This document shows, one piece after another, positions 45,701 through 52,554 of a DNA stretch of 64,000 nucleotides. The stretch comes from JABDLO01 sp041749255. Its GTDB lineage: Bacteria; Bacteroidota; Bacteroidia; Chitinophagales; Saprospiraceae. Location: the NCBI GenBank assembly GCA_041749255.1, contig JBGTBR010000081.1, positions 70,851 through 134,850 on the forward strand. The letters run 5' to 3'. A model generated the notes under the pieces. It had not been told where the DNA came from and searched no databases. It saw only the letters and a program-made list of their open reading frames with translations. Made by a program: the position numbers and the translations under genes. The first letter of the stretch is position 1. Each line of letters starts with the position of its first letter.

Positions 45701-47830
45701 GATGCAGGATTATTGGGAGTAAGAGATATTACCGGCACTCTATGGTTTGATATCAACAACAATGGTATTCTGGATGATAGTGAAAATGGTATAAATGATA
45801 TAAAAGTCACCCTTTTTGATATTACAGGAGCAGTGATAGACTCAGTGTTGACAGCACAGTTGGATGGGGTATCGGGAAGCTATGTATTTAATAATGTCCC
45901 ATTTGGAGAGTATTATCTCGGTTTCGAATTGGATGAGAAATACGTTATAACGCAACCTTTAGTCGGAGATGATGTGCGTGTGCATTCAAGACTTACAAAT
46001 GATTTTGGTGATTTTACAACGTCTTTTATTCGTATTCCTGAAGACGGTATTTTTATTGTAAATGGTGGTGTACTTGCATTGGCTTCGATTTCTGGCCTTG
46101 CCTGGATGGATGTAAACGGCAATGGAATAAGGGAAGAGAATGAGCCATTCATGTCAGGTTTGAGAGTGAGATTATTCAATAATCTGCATGAGGTAAAAGC
46201 TGAAACTATAACAGAAATGAATGGAAGCTATCAATTTGAATCATTGCTTCCTGGAATGTACTATGTATCATTTGAGCCGGGAGATGGTTTGATTGCAACT
46301 TTGCCAAACCAGGGAGACGATCCGACTTCAGATTCTGATATTACGGCTGAAAATGGACCATTTACCACTGACTTTATCGAATTAAAGGGAGAGGATATTC
46401 AAAATATAGATGGTGGTTTTATAGAGGAAGAATCGAAGATAGCTGGTATTGTGTGGATGGATAGCAATGGCAATGGGATATTTGACGAGGAGGAAGAAGG
46501 AGTAAACGGAGTCACGGTTATATTATTTACAGCCAATCGCATAGAGGTCAACCGAACGGAAACTTCCACCATTAACGGCATCGAGGGTAGTTATGAATTT
46601 AATGATCCAACTCCAAATTCATATTATTTGTTTTTTGATATTGACCCGTCGTTTCTGTTTACCATTCCAAAAGTAGGGGATGATGAAACGATCGATTCAG
46701 ATGTCACAGATCAGAACGGATTTAATACTACGTATACTTTCGAATTTCCCGAAGATAATACAAGGAATTTAAATGCGGGTTTAGTGAGATTAAATGCATT
46801 AAGCGGCAGAATATGGATCGATGGTGATGAAGATGGTATCAGGCAGGATGAGGATAGTGGTTTAAATAATGTTCTGGTTTTGTTACGCGATCACACCGGA
46901 CTGGAAATAGGTAGAACTACTACTATGACCATTGGTGATGTGGAAGGTGCCTATCAGTTTAGTACAGTACCTAACGGTATGTATTTTATAGAATTCAGAC
47001 CAGGTTCTGACTTTGAAGCCACCATTCCGAACGCTGGCGATGACCCTTTCAGGGATTCGGATGTGACCAATGAAAATGGACCTTTTACTACTGGTTTGTT
47101 TATTTTAGATAGGGACACTATGGGCATTGACGGAGGGTTAATACCAATTCAATCTCAGGTAGATGCGACAGATATTAGTAGTAAGTTTCTTCAGCAAGAA
47201 AAAAATGGGAAGGATTTACCTCTTAATATGATTACTGGGACTGAGATTTTCCCTGGCAAAGAACTAAAAGACAGTTATACTGACATTCGCGGTAAGTTAG
47301 AATTCTCTTCGAATATGGATGGAGATCAACCTGAAGGATACGAGTTGTTTCGTGTCGAATTGTGGAGTACTGATGATGAATTTATACAGGGTACAATAGT
47401 GGATGATAGCAGAGAGTTATCGTTGATTGGGGTAATGCCGGGAAGTTATTACCTTAAACTGATAGCGATGCCAAATTGGAAACTGGAAGAAAAAATTGTA
47501 ATGATTAGCGGTGAAGAGAACGAAGTGCATCAGCATTGGTGGATAAGGAAAATAGAAGCAAGTGCTTTTGTAAGTGTGTCAGACGGAATGAACCTGCGAG
47601 TATTTCCCAATGTAATCATAGATCGGACACGTGTCGACATAGGCAACGTTGCCGGTCCGATTTGGCTGGAAGTATTCGATATGAGTGGAAATCGATTAAA
47701 GAGAGATCAATATTGGGAAACAAACAGCAGTATTGAAATTGATTTTTCAGGAAATTCTGCCGGGCAATATATTATCCGGGCAACAGATGGTAAAAGCGTA
47801 TCCGTTGCCCGGATCATAAAGGTCGATTAA
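42758..47830 (+). CDS. Giant surface protein with ten SdrD_B-like repeats and T9SS domain
   Basis: The 1690-aa protein has a signal peptide (residues ~1-30), an N-terminal beta domain and a PKD-like segment (ending CCTPFVLDAC). From residue 299 to about 1466 come ten modules of 100-120 aa. Each opens with a calcium-binding-type motif such as IGDFVWVDQNANGLQDEGEPG, or IWLDVNRNGIQDGDEEG, and a GxYxF..PGxYxxxF strand. The Asp/Asn-rich loops suggest calcium-stabilised stalks, as in staphylococcal SdrD B domains. The last ~80 residues (LRVFPNVIIDRTR...GQYIIRATDG) are a T9SS domain. A long adhesin-like fibre on the cell surface is the likely role. Modules differ enough in sequence to have diverged long ago. 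Confidence 0.9.
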   Translation: MGLNKRTYSCHAILLTCIWLMGGYNVLFAQGVKNCGPVPVSQSTVVEVTRKPATATQTQFSYFQDWSNINGLTFREDGEASLHVPSFKIGQKLTLSNWGFTLPKGSVVEEITIMLEGRSEGEGCVHEIEVSLTGSSGENLGMNLANKANSKNAWSMNGNRKWTYGGKISKWGISANEDLVNSPHFGIAFQLSNNLNDGPFTAVINDISIKIKYREPYRVCNKDMAQFFQPAHSSHTSYFWNIPPGFRLMSANQKSNFLHIKNVNASPGIHEVCIDIKDKYGKETRCCTPFVLDACNPLSIGDFVWVDQNANGLQDEGEPGIGNVKIELFSNSGNLIQSTLSNSLGYYSFQNITPGQYYIRSELPAGFSFTSPLEPDNEKNSVITESHGAGTSDVISLQYESILNMDIGLTEIVSIGGLAWEDVDGNCVFDEGEPVLSGITVILYSSKSKISETTTDSDGRYLFDHLTVGVYSVEFFPGEGFFPIDKKEAIDGKISSSINQKNRTEWICPMEGGAVPDLNAGFFRKATIGDFVWHDVNRNGLQDEGETGISNLKILLLNEAGIKTDSTFTDVNGEYFLKTKPGKYRLSVDIAEGYTPTAFMAGTDTLADSNGQLSEGQVVSNEFSLFSGSERLDLDFGFVTLPGAITGTTWYDSNFNGLLDDHEPLREGIIVQLLDSNGNDLDSTLTDGNGEFIFENLEPGNYRLRFNNPDSDFFTILNETSDLGSKVNDEGLSSSITVLPNINSEGWNAGYVIPAVIGDYIWLDVNRNGIQDGDEEGINGVTVILFDTMGVEYLRTTSAEHPEDSTGGYYIFPAVFPGSYYIEFFPLEDLVPTIIVDSLPGQNSAIVTTETPFITGVFTLLPGEANLDMDAGFMLPGSDVQGVVWDDLNGDGIRQTNEQGIEGITVRLVEEGGSILEMNTTDADGQYSFISVDSGTYFVEIELPDTFIITVSGLDNVFTLENGSARSPDIQLPAGIVLSDIDAGLLGVRDITGTLWFDINNNGILDDSENGINDIKVTLFDITGAVIDSVLTAQLDGVSGSYVFNNVPFGEYYLGFELDEKYVITQPLVGDDVRVHSRLTNDFGDFTTSFIRIPEDGIFIVNGGVLALASISGLAWMDVNGNGIREENEPFMSGLRVRLFNNLHEVKAETITEMNGSYQFESLLPGMYYVSFEPGDGLIATLPNQGDDPTSDSDITAENGPFTTDFIELKGEDIQNIDGGFIEEESKIAGIVWMDSNGNGIFDEEEEGVNGVTVILFTANRIEVNRTETSTINGIEGSYEFNDPTPNSYYLFFDIDPSFLFTIPKVGDDETIDSDVTDQNGFNTTYTFEFPEDNTRNLNAGLVRLNALSGRIWIDGDEDGIRQDEDSGLNNVLVLLRDHTGLEIGRTTTMTIGDVEGAYQFSTVPNGMYFIEFRPGSDFEATIPNAGDDPFRDSDVTNENGPFTTGLFILDRDTMGIDGGLIPIQSQVDATDISSKFLQQEKNGKDLPLNMITGTEIFPGKELKDSYTDIRGKLEFSSNMDGDQPEGYELFRVELWSTDDEFIQGTIVDDSRELSLIGVMPGSYYLKLIAMPNWKLEEKIVMISGEENEVHQHWWIRKIEASAFVSVSDGMNLRVFPNVIIDRTRVDIGNVAGPIWLEVFDMSGNRLKRDQYWETNSSIEIDFSGNSAGQYIIRATDGKSVSVARIIKVD

Positions 47831-48240
47831 CAATAAGCGTTGAACGCCTGTACCAGATTCTGGGCAATTACAGCCGCAGGTCTGCCTTCTATATGATGTC
47901 TTTCAATCATATGAATAAGTCTTCCATCTTTAAACAACGCAATGGAAGGTGAAGAAGGAGGATATGGAAGGAGGTATTCTCTTGCTTTTGCTGTTGCATC
48001 TCCATCTACACCGGCAAAAACCGTATACAAAGCATCGGGCCTTTTTTCGTTTTGAACGGCTATTTTTGCGGCAGGTCTGGCATTTGCAGCTGCACATCCA
48101 CACACTGAATTTACTACGAGCAATAGAGTGCCTTTTGATTCCTCCAGTACTTCTACAACATCTTCTTTTGAATGTAAGGAAGTAAATCCGAAATCAGTCA
48201 AGTCTCTGGCCATGGGCTTTACAAGTTCTAATGGATACAT
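47827..48240 (-). CDS. Bacilliredoxin (BrxA/BrxB, YphP/YqiW family)
   Basis: The ATG at 48240 (MYPLELVKPMARDLTDFGFTSL) is the family-typical start; an upstream Met lies in AT-rich leader. The 137-aa thioredoxin-like protein has the diagnostic CGC motif (Cys47-Gly-Cys49 in VNSVCGCAAANARP), and YPPSSPSIALFKDGRLIHMIERHHIEG. Bacilliredoxins remove bacillithiol from proteins after oxidative stress, although in Bacteroidota the exact low-molecular-weight thiol used is not shown by this window. The last four bases overlap the end of the SdrD-like gene. Confidence 0.93.
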   Translation of the reverse strand: MYPLELVKPMARDLTDFGFTSLHSKEDVVEVLEESKGTLLLVVNSVCGCAAANARPAAKIAVQNEKRPDALYTVFAGVDGDATAKAREYLLPYPPSSPSIALFKDGRLIHMIERHHIEGRPAAVIAQNLVQAFNAYC

Positions 48241-48755
48241 TTTGTTATTATTATTTATTAAAATTTTTGTAATGAATTTAAAGTTAATACACAGCATTCA
48301 TTTACATAAAAAAAAATTTGCTTAGAAAGTTTATTTATGACAATGCATTGTTAATTATATTATTAAGCCCAAAGGGCTGCTTTTTGCTCAAATATGCCAG
48401 GCATGACCACAATTTTCTACCTAATTATTCTGATTTTGTAACCGACTCAGCTATGATCAAATAACTATTTGGTGAATTTTTTATAACAAAAGCATTAAGA
48501 TGATTAGTTACAATATTTAAAAAGAATGAATGCCTATGTGTTACAATTGAAAAACTTAAAAAATTCTAAGAAGTTCAATTTGCTTGAGCAAATATAGATT
48601 TAGTACTATAATATTTATAATTTTGGCATGAAGTTATAAGGACTTAAATATTCAACTTTTACGTGAAATCGGAATCCTACAAAATGAAGGTAGTTGATAA
48701 AAAAGTTGTAGCTAATGATCTGCACATATTCACAGCACAGAAAAAATTTAAACAA
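48241..48755. other. Non-coding gap with an orphan terminator-like hairpin
   Basis: No gene fits. AGCCC-AAA-GGGCT (48366-48378) followed by GCTTTTT resembles a plus-strand terminator, but no plus-strand gene ends nearby. It may belong to an unrecognised small RNA or be chance. Confidence 0.5.
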
Positions 48756-49676
48756 ATGAAAATATTTATTACTCTTAGTTTCATTTTTCTATACACAACG
48801 ACTTTTTCTCAGGATACTATCCAGGCAATGAAGGAAGTTAAGATTGTTCAATCTTTTAACGATACCAGGGTGGTAAACGTTCACTCAATAGAAACTTTGC
48901 CAAAAGGGGTTTTAGAATTACGAGCGGGTTTTCTTTTTGGAGATATAGCAGGAACCAATGGAGGGTGGTCAACCTTTTTTGGCATGAACAGTATTTCTGA
49001 TGTCGTGGCTGCATTAGAATTTGGGATCACAGATAATATAATGTATGGCATCAGTGCTTCCAAAGGTGGGGGATTGGTAAATCAAAACATCAATTCACTA
49101 CTAAAAGTCAGGTTATTCACTCAAAAATCAGGTGGTGGAATGCCGTTTGGGTTAGCATTTATGGGATTGGGAAGTTTATCGACAATGGACGAAAGAAATG
49201 ATGAAACCATATTCTTTGAAAAATTTGAGCATCGGCTTTCTTACCATGCGTCTATGATCGTTTCCAGAAACTTTGGCAACCGGTTCTCCATTCAAGCCAA
49301 TGGTGCATGGACGTATAGAAATGTCATTCCTATAGGTGATGAAAATGATCTTTTCACTGTAGGTGGTGCAATGAGATGGAGGATTACTAACAGTATCGGA
49401 GTAGTGGCCGACGGGACTTATCCAATTTCTTCATTGAAACATCCTGAAAATGGTTTTTACCCCACTATTGGCGCCGGAATAGAAATCAATACTCAAAAGG
49501 GAGATATCATACAGGTCAATGTTACAAATGCTCCCGGATTTATAGAAACAGATTTCCTGCCCTATACTACAAGCAACTGGTTGGATGGTGAATTCAGAAT
49601 TGGGTTTACTTTAAAAAAACAAATATCCTTAAAAAGGACAAAGAAAGCCACCCCTGACGACATTCCTGAACAATAG
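48756..49676 (+). CDS. DUF5777-like outer-membrane beta-barrel protein
   Basis: The ATG at 48756 (MKIFITLSFIFLYTTTFSQ) gives the signal peptide; the frame extends 31 codons upstream through AT-rich leader. The 306-aa protein has the pattern FNDTRVVNVHSIETLPKGVLELRAGFLFGDIAG...GMNSISDVVAALEFGITDNIMYGISASKG, which I recognise as the DUF5777 family. Many amphipathic strands then follow, so it is probably a barrel. Members often lie in respiratory or c-type cytochrome clusters; no such partner is visible here. Function unknown. Confidence 0.75.
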   Translation: MKIFITLSFIFLYTTTFSQDTIQAMKEVKIVQSFNDTRVVNVHSIETLPKGVLELRAGFLFGDIAGTNGGWSTFFGMNSISDVVAALEFGITDNIMYGISASKGGGLVNQNINSLLKVRLFTQKSGGGMPFGLAFMGLGSLSTMDERNDETIFFEKFEHRLSYHASMIVSRNFGNRFSIQANGAWTYRNVIPIGDENDLFTVGGAMRWRITNSIGVVADGTYPISSLKHPENGFYPTIGAGIEINTQKGDIIQVNVTNAPGFIETDFLPYTTSNWLDGEFRIGFTLKKQISLKRTKKATPDDIPEQ

Positions 49677-49767
49677 TTTGAAATTCTTTATTTTATTTAA
49701 GTATATTGAAATGGCGTTTGAATTTTTTTCATACGTACATTCATCTTTAATAATTAAATAATTCACT

Positions 49768-50520
49768 ATGTTCTATGTTCTCATTTTAACATTAAGTCTG
49801 CTATTCAATGACAAACAGGAAAACACAATTTTAACCGGTGCCTGGGTACTTATCGAGCAAAATGGTGAGCCGTTGACCGATAAAGAAGTTGTTAAAATTT
49901 ATCAAGATGGTTATTTTGCTTTTGGTGCAAGGATGAAAAAAAGTAGTGAATTTATAGGTGCAGGAGGTGGCCCTTTTGCCATAAAGGGAAAAAACTATAT
50001 TGAACATTATGACTTTTTCACTTTATCACCTGAGCAAATTGGTAATAAAATGCATTATAGCCTTCATTTGGAGGGTGAGCAAATGATTATAAAGTCCACC
50101 AAGGATGGTTCAGAATTAAAAGAGACATGGCAGAGAATCAGCGATGACACAGATGAACTTACAAGGAATTGGGTCATTACGGGCCGAGTCGTTGATGGCA
50201 ATGAAAGAACCATGACCCCAGGTGCGAGAAGAACTGTTAAAATACTCAGTGGTAACCGATTTCAGTGGATTGCTTTTAATTCTGAAACCAAAGAGTTTTC
50301 AGGAACAGGAGGAGGCACCTATTCTGCCAGGGATGGTCAATATATTGAAAAAATTGAATTTTTTTCCAGGGATAATTCCCGGGTAGGAGCTACACTAGAA
50401 TTCCAATACGAGGTGCAAAACGGACATTGGCATCATTCCGGTTTAAGCTCAAAAGGAGATCCGATATATGAAATATGGTCGCCTTACAGCGAAGCGTATA
50501 CCGAAAAGACTGAATTTTAA
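49768..50520 (+). CDS. Secreted protein with two tandem lipocalin-like domains
   Basis: The 250-aa protein has a short N-terminal hydrophobic segment and two homologous halves. Half 1 is TGAWVLIEQNGEPL...IYQDGYFAFGARMKKSSEFIGAGGGPF. Half 2 is TRNWVITGRVVDGNERT...ILSGNRFQWIAFNSETKEFSGTGGGTY. Both end with a Glu-rich tail and ETWQRI/EIWSPY. The repeated G-x-W, dGYF/NRF and F-x-G-x-GGG marks fit the lipocalin-like domain of uncharacterised Bacteroidota membrane or secreted proteins. An internal duplication is clear. Ligand and role unknown. Confidence 0.72.
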   Translation: MFYVLILTLSLLFNDKQENTILTGAWVLIEQNGEPLTDKEVVKIYQDGYFAFGARMKKSSEFIGAGGGPFAIKGKNYIEHYDFFTLSPEQIGNKMHYSLHLEGEQMIIKSTKDGSELKETWQRISDDTDELTRNWVITGRVVDGNERTMTPGARRTVKILSGNRFQWIAFNSETKEFSGTGGGTYSARDGQYIEKIEFFSRDNSRVGATLEFQYEVQNGHWHHSGLSSKGDPIYEIWSPYSEAYTEKTEF

Positions 50521-50974
50521 AAGCAGCACAAAAAAATTGGTTTCATCTTTCTGGTCCATTTTTGTGTTAATGGTCATATCATAAGTCTTTTCCCAGGGTT
50601 CTACTGGCGCATATTATTATACGCTCATCAAAATTGAGTCGAATATTTCTAATAAAAAATAATGGGTTCTTACATTTAATTCAGGAATATCATTATCTTT
50701 AGCCGAACATAGACATATCCTGAAGACGAAGTGGTTTAAAAATATTTCTTAATATTGGAGGACAACTTTTTTAGCACATAGTTTGACTATTCTTAGAAAA
50801 AGGTGTTTCAGATCCAGCATTTCTTATGATTGACTCTTACTGCAAAGTAATTTAAGGCAATCTTAATGACATTTGACCATTCTCCAAATATTCATCGATC
50901 ACTTCTAACTTACTGATTCAACACCTAAATCTGTAGTAAATTAATTTTTTAACCTTAATAAAGACAATAAAACT
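50521..50974. other. Non-coding gap before the bactofilin gene
   Basis: 454 nt without a credible gene. A weak hairpin, CACAAAAA with TTTTTGTG, lies just after the upstream stop and may end its transcript. No consensus promoter was found. Confidence 0.5.
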
Positions 50975-51436
50975 ATGTTCGGTAACAAGAAAGAAGAAAA
51001 GATAACCTCAATCTCAGCTCCATCAGGATCAAACTCATTACCAGGAGGTGCTATTAACAGCCTTGTGGCAGAGACTAAAGTGGAAGGCAAATTATTCGCT
51101 GCCAGTGATATTAGAATTGATGGGGAACTCATTGGTACTCTCACCTGTAAGGGAAGAGTCATTATTGGTCCGGGAGGAAAAGTGGATGGTGACATTCAAT
51201 GTCAAAATGCAGTGATAGAAGGAACCTTTAACGGTGTGTTGGAAGTGACGGAAGTATTGAATGTGCGTGAAACGGCAAGAATTGAAGGTGATGTGAATAC
51301 AGGAAAACTTGTAGTTCAGCCAGGAGCAATATTTAATGTAACCTGTAGTATGGGAGGTCAGAAAATTAAATCTTTTTCGGATAAAATATCTCAAAATAAT
51401 ATTGAAAAAAAGCCGGTACTCAGCAATGCTAAATGA
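50975..51436 (+). CDS. Bactofilin (polymer-forming cytoskeletal protein)
   Basis: The 153-aa protein has a basic, disordered N-terminus and a central right-handed beta-helix typical of bactofilins: INSLVAETKVEGKLFAASDIRIDGELIGTLTCKGRVIIGPGGKVDGDIQCQNAVIEGTFNGVLEV. A charged tail follows. Bactofilins self-assemble into filaments at the membrane and help place cell-wall enzymes, often M23 peptidases. An M23 peptidase is encoded 5 kb away. Its stop overlaps the AtpZ start (ATGA), so the genes are translationally coupled. Confidence 0.93.
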   Translation: MFGNKKEEKITSISAPSGSNSLPGGAINSLVAETKVEGKLFAASDIRIDGELIGTLTCKGRVIIGPGGKVDGDIQCQNAVIEGTFNGVLEVTEVLNVRETARIEGDVNTGKLVVQPGAIFNVTCSMGGQKIKSFSDKISQNNIEKKPVLSNAK

Positions 51437-51651
51437 ACAATGGTAACAACAGGAAAAAAAATAATGAAGATAAAGGACAATTATTAAAATATTCTGGATT
51501 TGCATTCCAGCTTTTCCTCACTATGTTTATTGCTGGATATATTGGAGGAGAATTAGACAAAATGGCAGGGTGGGATAAAATGTACCTCACTGCCATTTTT
51601 ATATTACTGGTATTTTTTGCATTCATATTTAAACTGATGAAAGATCTATAA
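51433..51651 (+). CDS. AtpZ/AtpI-family membrane protein
   Basis: The 72-aa protein has two transmembrane helices (AFQLFLTMFIAGYIGGELDKMAG and YLTAIFILLVFFAFIFKLM), the AtpZ/AtpI family layout. These small proteins are encoded at the start of ATP-synthase operons and help with c-ring assembly or magnesium supply. Here atpB-atpG do not follow. Start overlaps the bactofilin stop by four bases. Confidence 0.85.
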   Translation: MNNGNNRKKNNEDKGQLLKYSGFAFQLFLTMFIAGYIGGELDKMAGWDKMYLTAIFILLVFFAFIFKLMKDL

Positions 51652-51658
51652 TCCTATC

Positions 51659-52039
51659 ATGGAATCCTCAGATTTTTATAAATATTTAGGTGGAGTTATA
51701 GCTGTTGCGATAGCGGGTTTACTATTATTATCTAAGGTACTATCTATGCATGATCATAAATTGCTAGGCTGGTTAGGTCTGGTATTTTTCATCGTTTTGA
51801 GTATCGTAATTTTCATGATGGGAAAGGCGAAAGCCGGGTCAAAAGATTCTAATGCATTTACCCGGTTGATAATGTACAACCTTATGATAAAGATGTTTTC
51901 TTCTGTTTGCATTGTATTTATATACTATGTAGTCACGAAACCAATGGAAAAATTATTTATCATTCCCTTTGTATTTATATATTTTTTATTTACCATTTTT
52001 GAAGTGTTTTTTTTGACAAGATTATCAAGTCAAAGTTAA
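51659..52039 (+). CDS. Four-helix membrane protein, probably ATP synthase-associated
   Basis: The 126-aa protein is almost entirely four transmembrane segments (GGVIAVAIAGLLLLS, LGWLGLVFFIVLSIVIFMMG, IKMFSSVCIVFIYYV, IIPFVFIYFLFTIFEVFFL). It starts seven nt after the AtpZ-like gene, in the slot usually taken by an AtpI-like protein before atpB. I infer an accessory role with ATP synthase; homology to AtpI is not visible by eye. Confidence 0.6.
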   Translation: MESSDFYKYLGGVIAVAIAGLLLLSKVLSMHDHKLLGWLGLVFFIVLSIVIFMMGKAKAGSKDSNAFTRLIMYNLMIKMFSSVCIVFIYYVVTKPMEKLFIIPFVFIYFLFTIFEVFFLTRLSSQS

Positions 52040-52043
52040 GAAT

Positions 52044-52541
52044 ATGTATATCGATCCTTATAAATTAGCGGATATAGAAGTCGATGGTTATGGTAAATTC
52101 GCAGCCGAACAACTGAATGGTGCTTTTTCTGTTTTGCAAAAAATGGATGATGATGTGTATTTGGTTCGCTTCCAGGATTGCCAGTACACAGTAAGAATAT
52201 TACAGGAGGATCATCAAGCAGGGACATTCGTATTGAGAATTAATGGGAGTGATTTTACATGTCAAGCCAACACAAGATTATCACACCTTATTAAAGACCT
52301 GGGATTTAACAAAAAAGCAAAAGTAACAACAGGGCAGATAGTTGCGCCCATGCCAGGATTGGTTCTTTCTGTAAAAATCAATAAAGGAGATCATGTAGAT
52401 GAAGGACAGAATTTACTTATCCTGGAAGCCATGAAAATGGAAAATATCATTAAAGCGCCTCAAAGTGGGATCATTGCTCATGTACACGTTAAACAAGGGG
52501 ACAAAGTAGAAAAGGGACAGTTATTGATTGAATTTGAATAA
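52044..52541 (+). CDS. Biotin carboxyl carrier-type protein
   Basis: The 165-aa protein has a beta-rich N-terminal half and a C-terminal biotinyl domain with the biotin-lysine motif EAMKME (Lys131). It resembles the carrier part of acyl-CoA carboxylases (propionyl- or methylcrotonyl-CoA type). The carboxylase and carboxyltransferase subunits are not adjacent. It starts four nt after the membrane-protein gene, so it shares the bactofilin-AtpZ transcript, an unusual pairing. It converges on sprE with a 13-nt gap. Confidence 0.9.
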   Translation: MYIDPYKLADIEVDGYGKFAAEQLNGAFSVLQKMDDDVYLVRFQDCQYTVRILQEDHQAGTFVLRINGSDFTCQANTRLSHLIKDLGFNKKAKVTTGQIVAPMPGLVLSVKINKGDHVDEGQNLLILEAMKMENIIKAPQSGIIAHVHVKQGDKVEKGQLLIEFE

Positions 52542-52554
52542 TTCCCCTTCGGCT

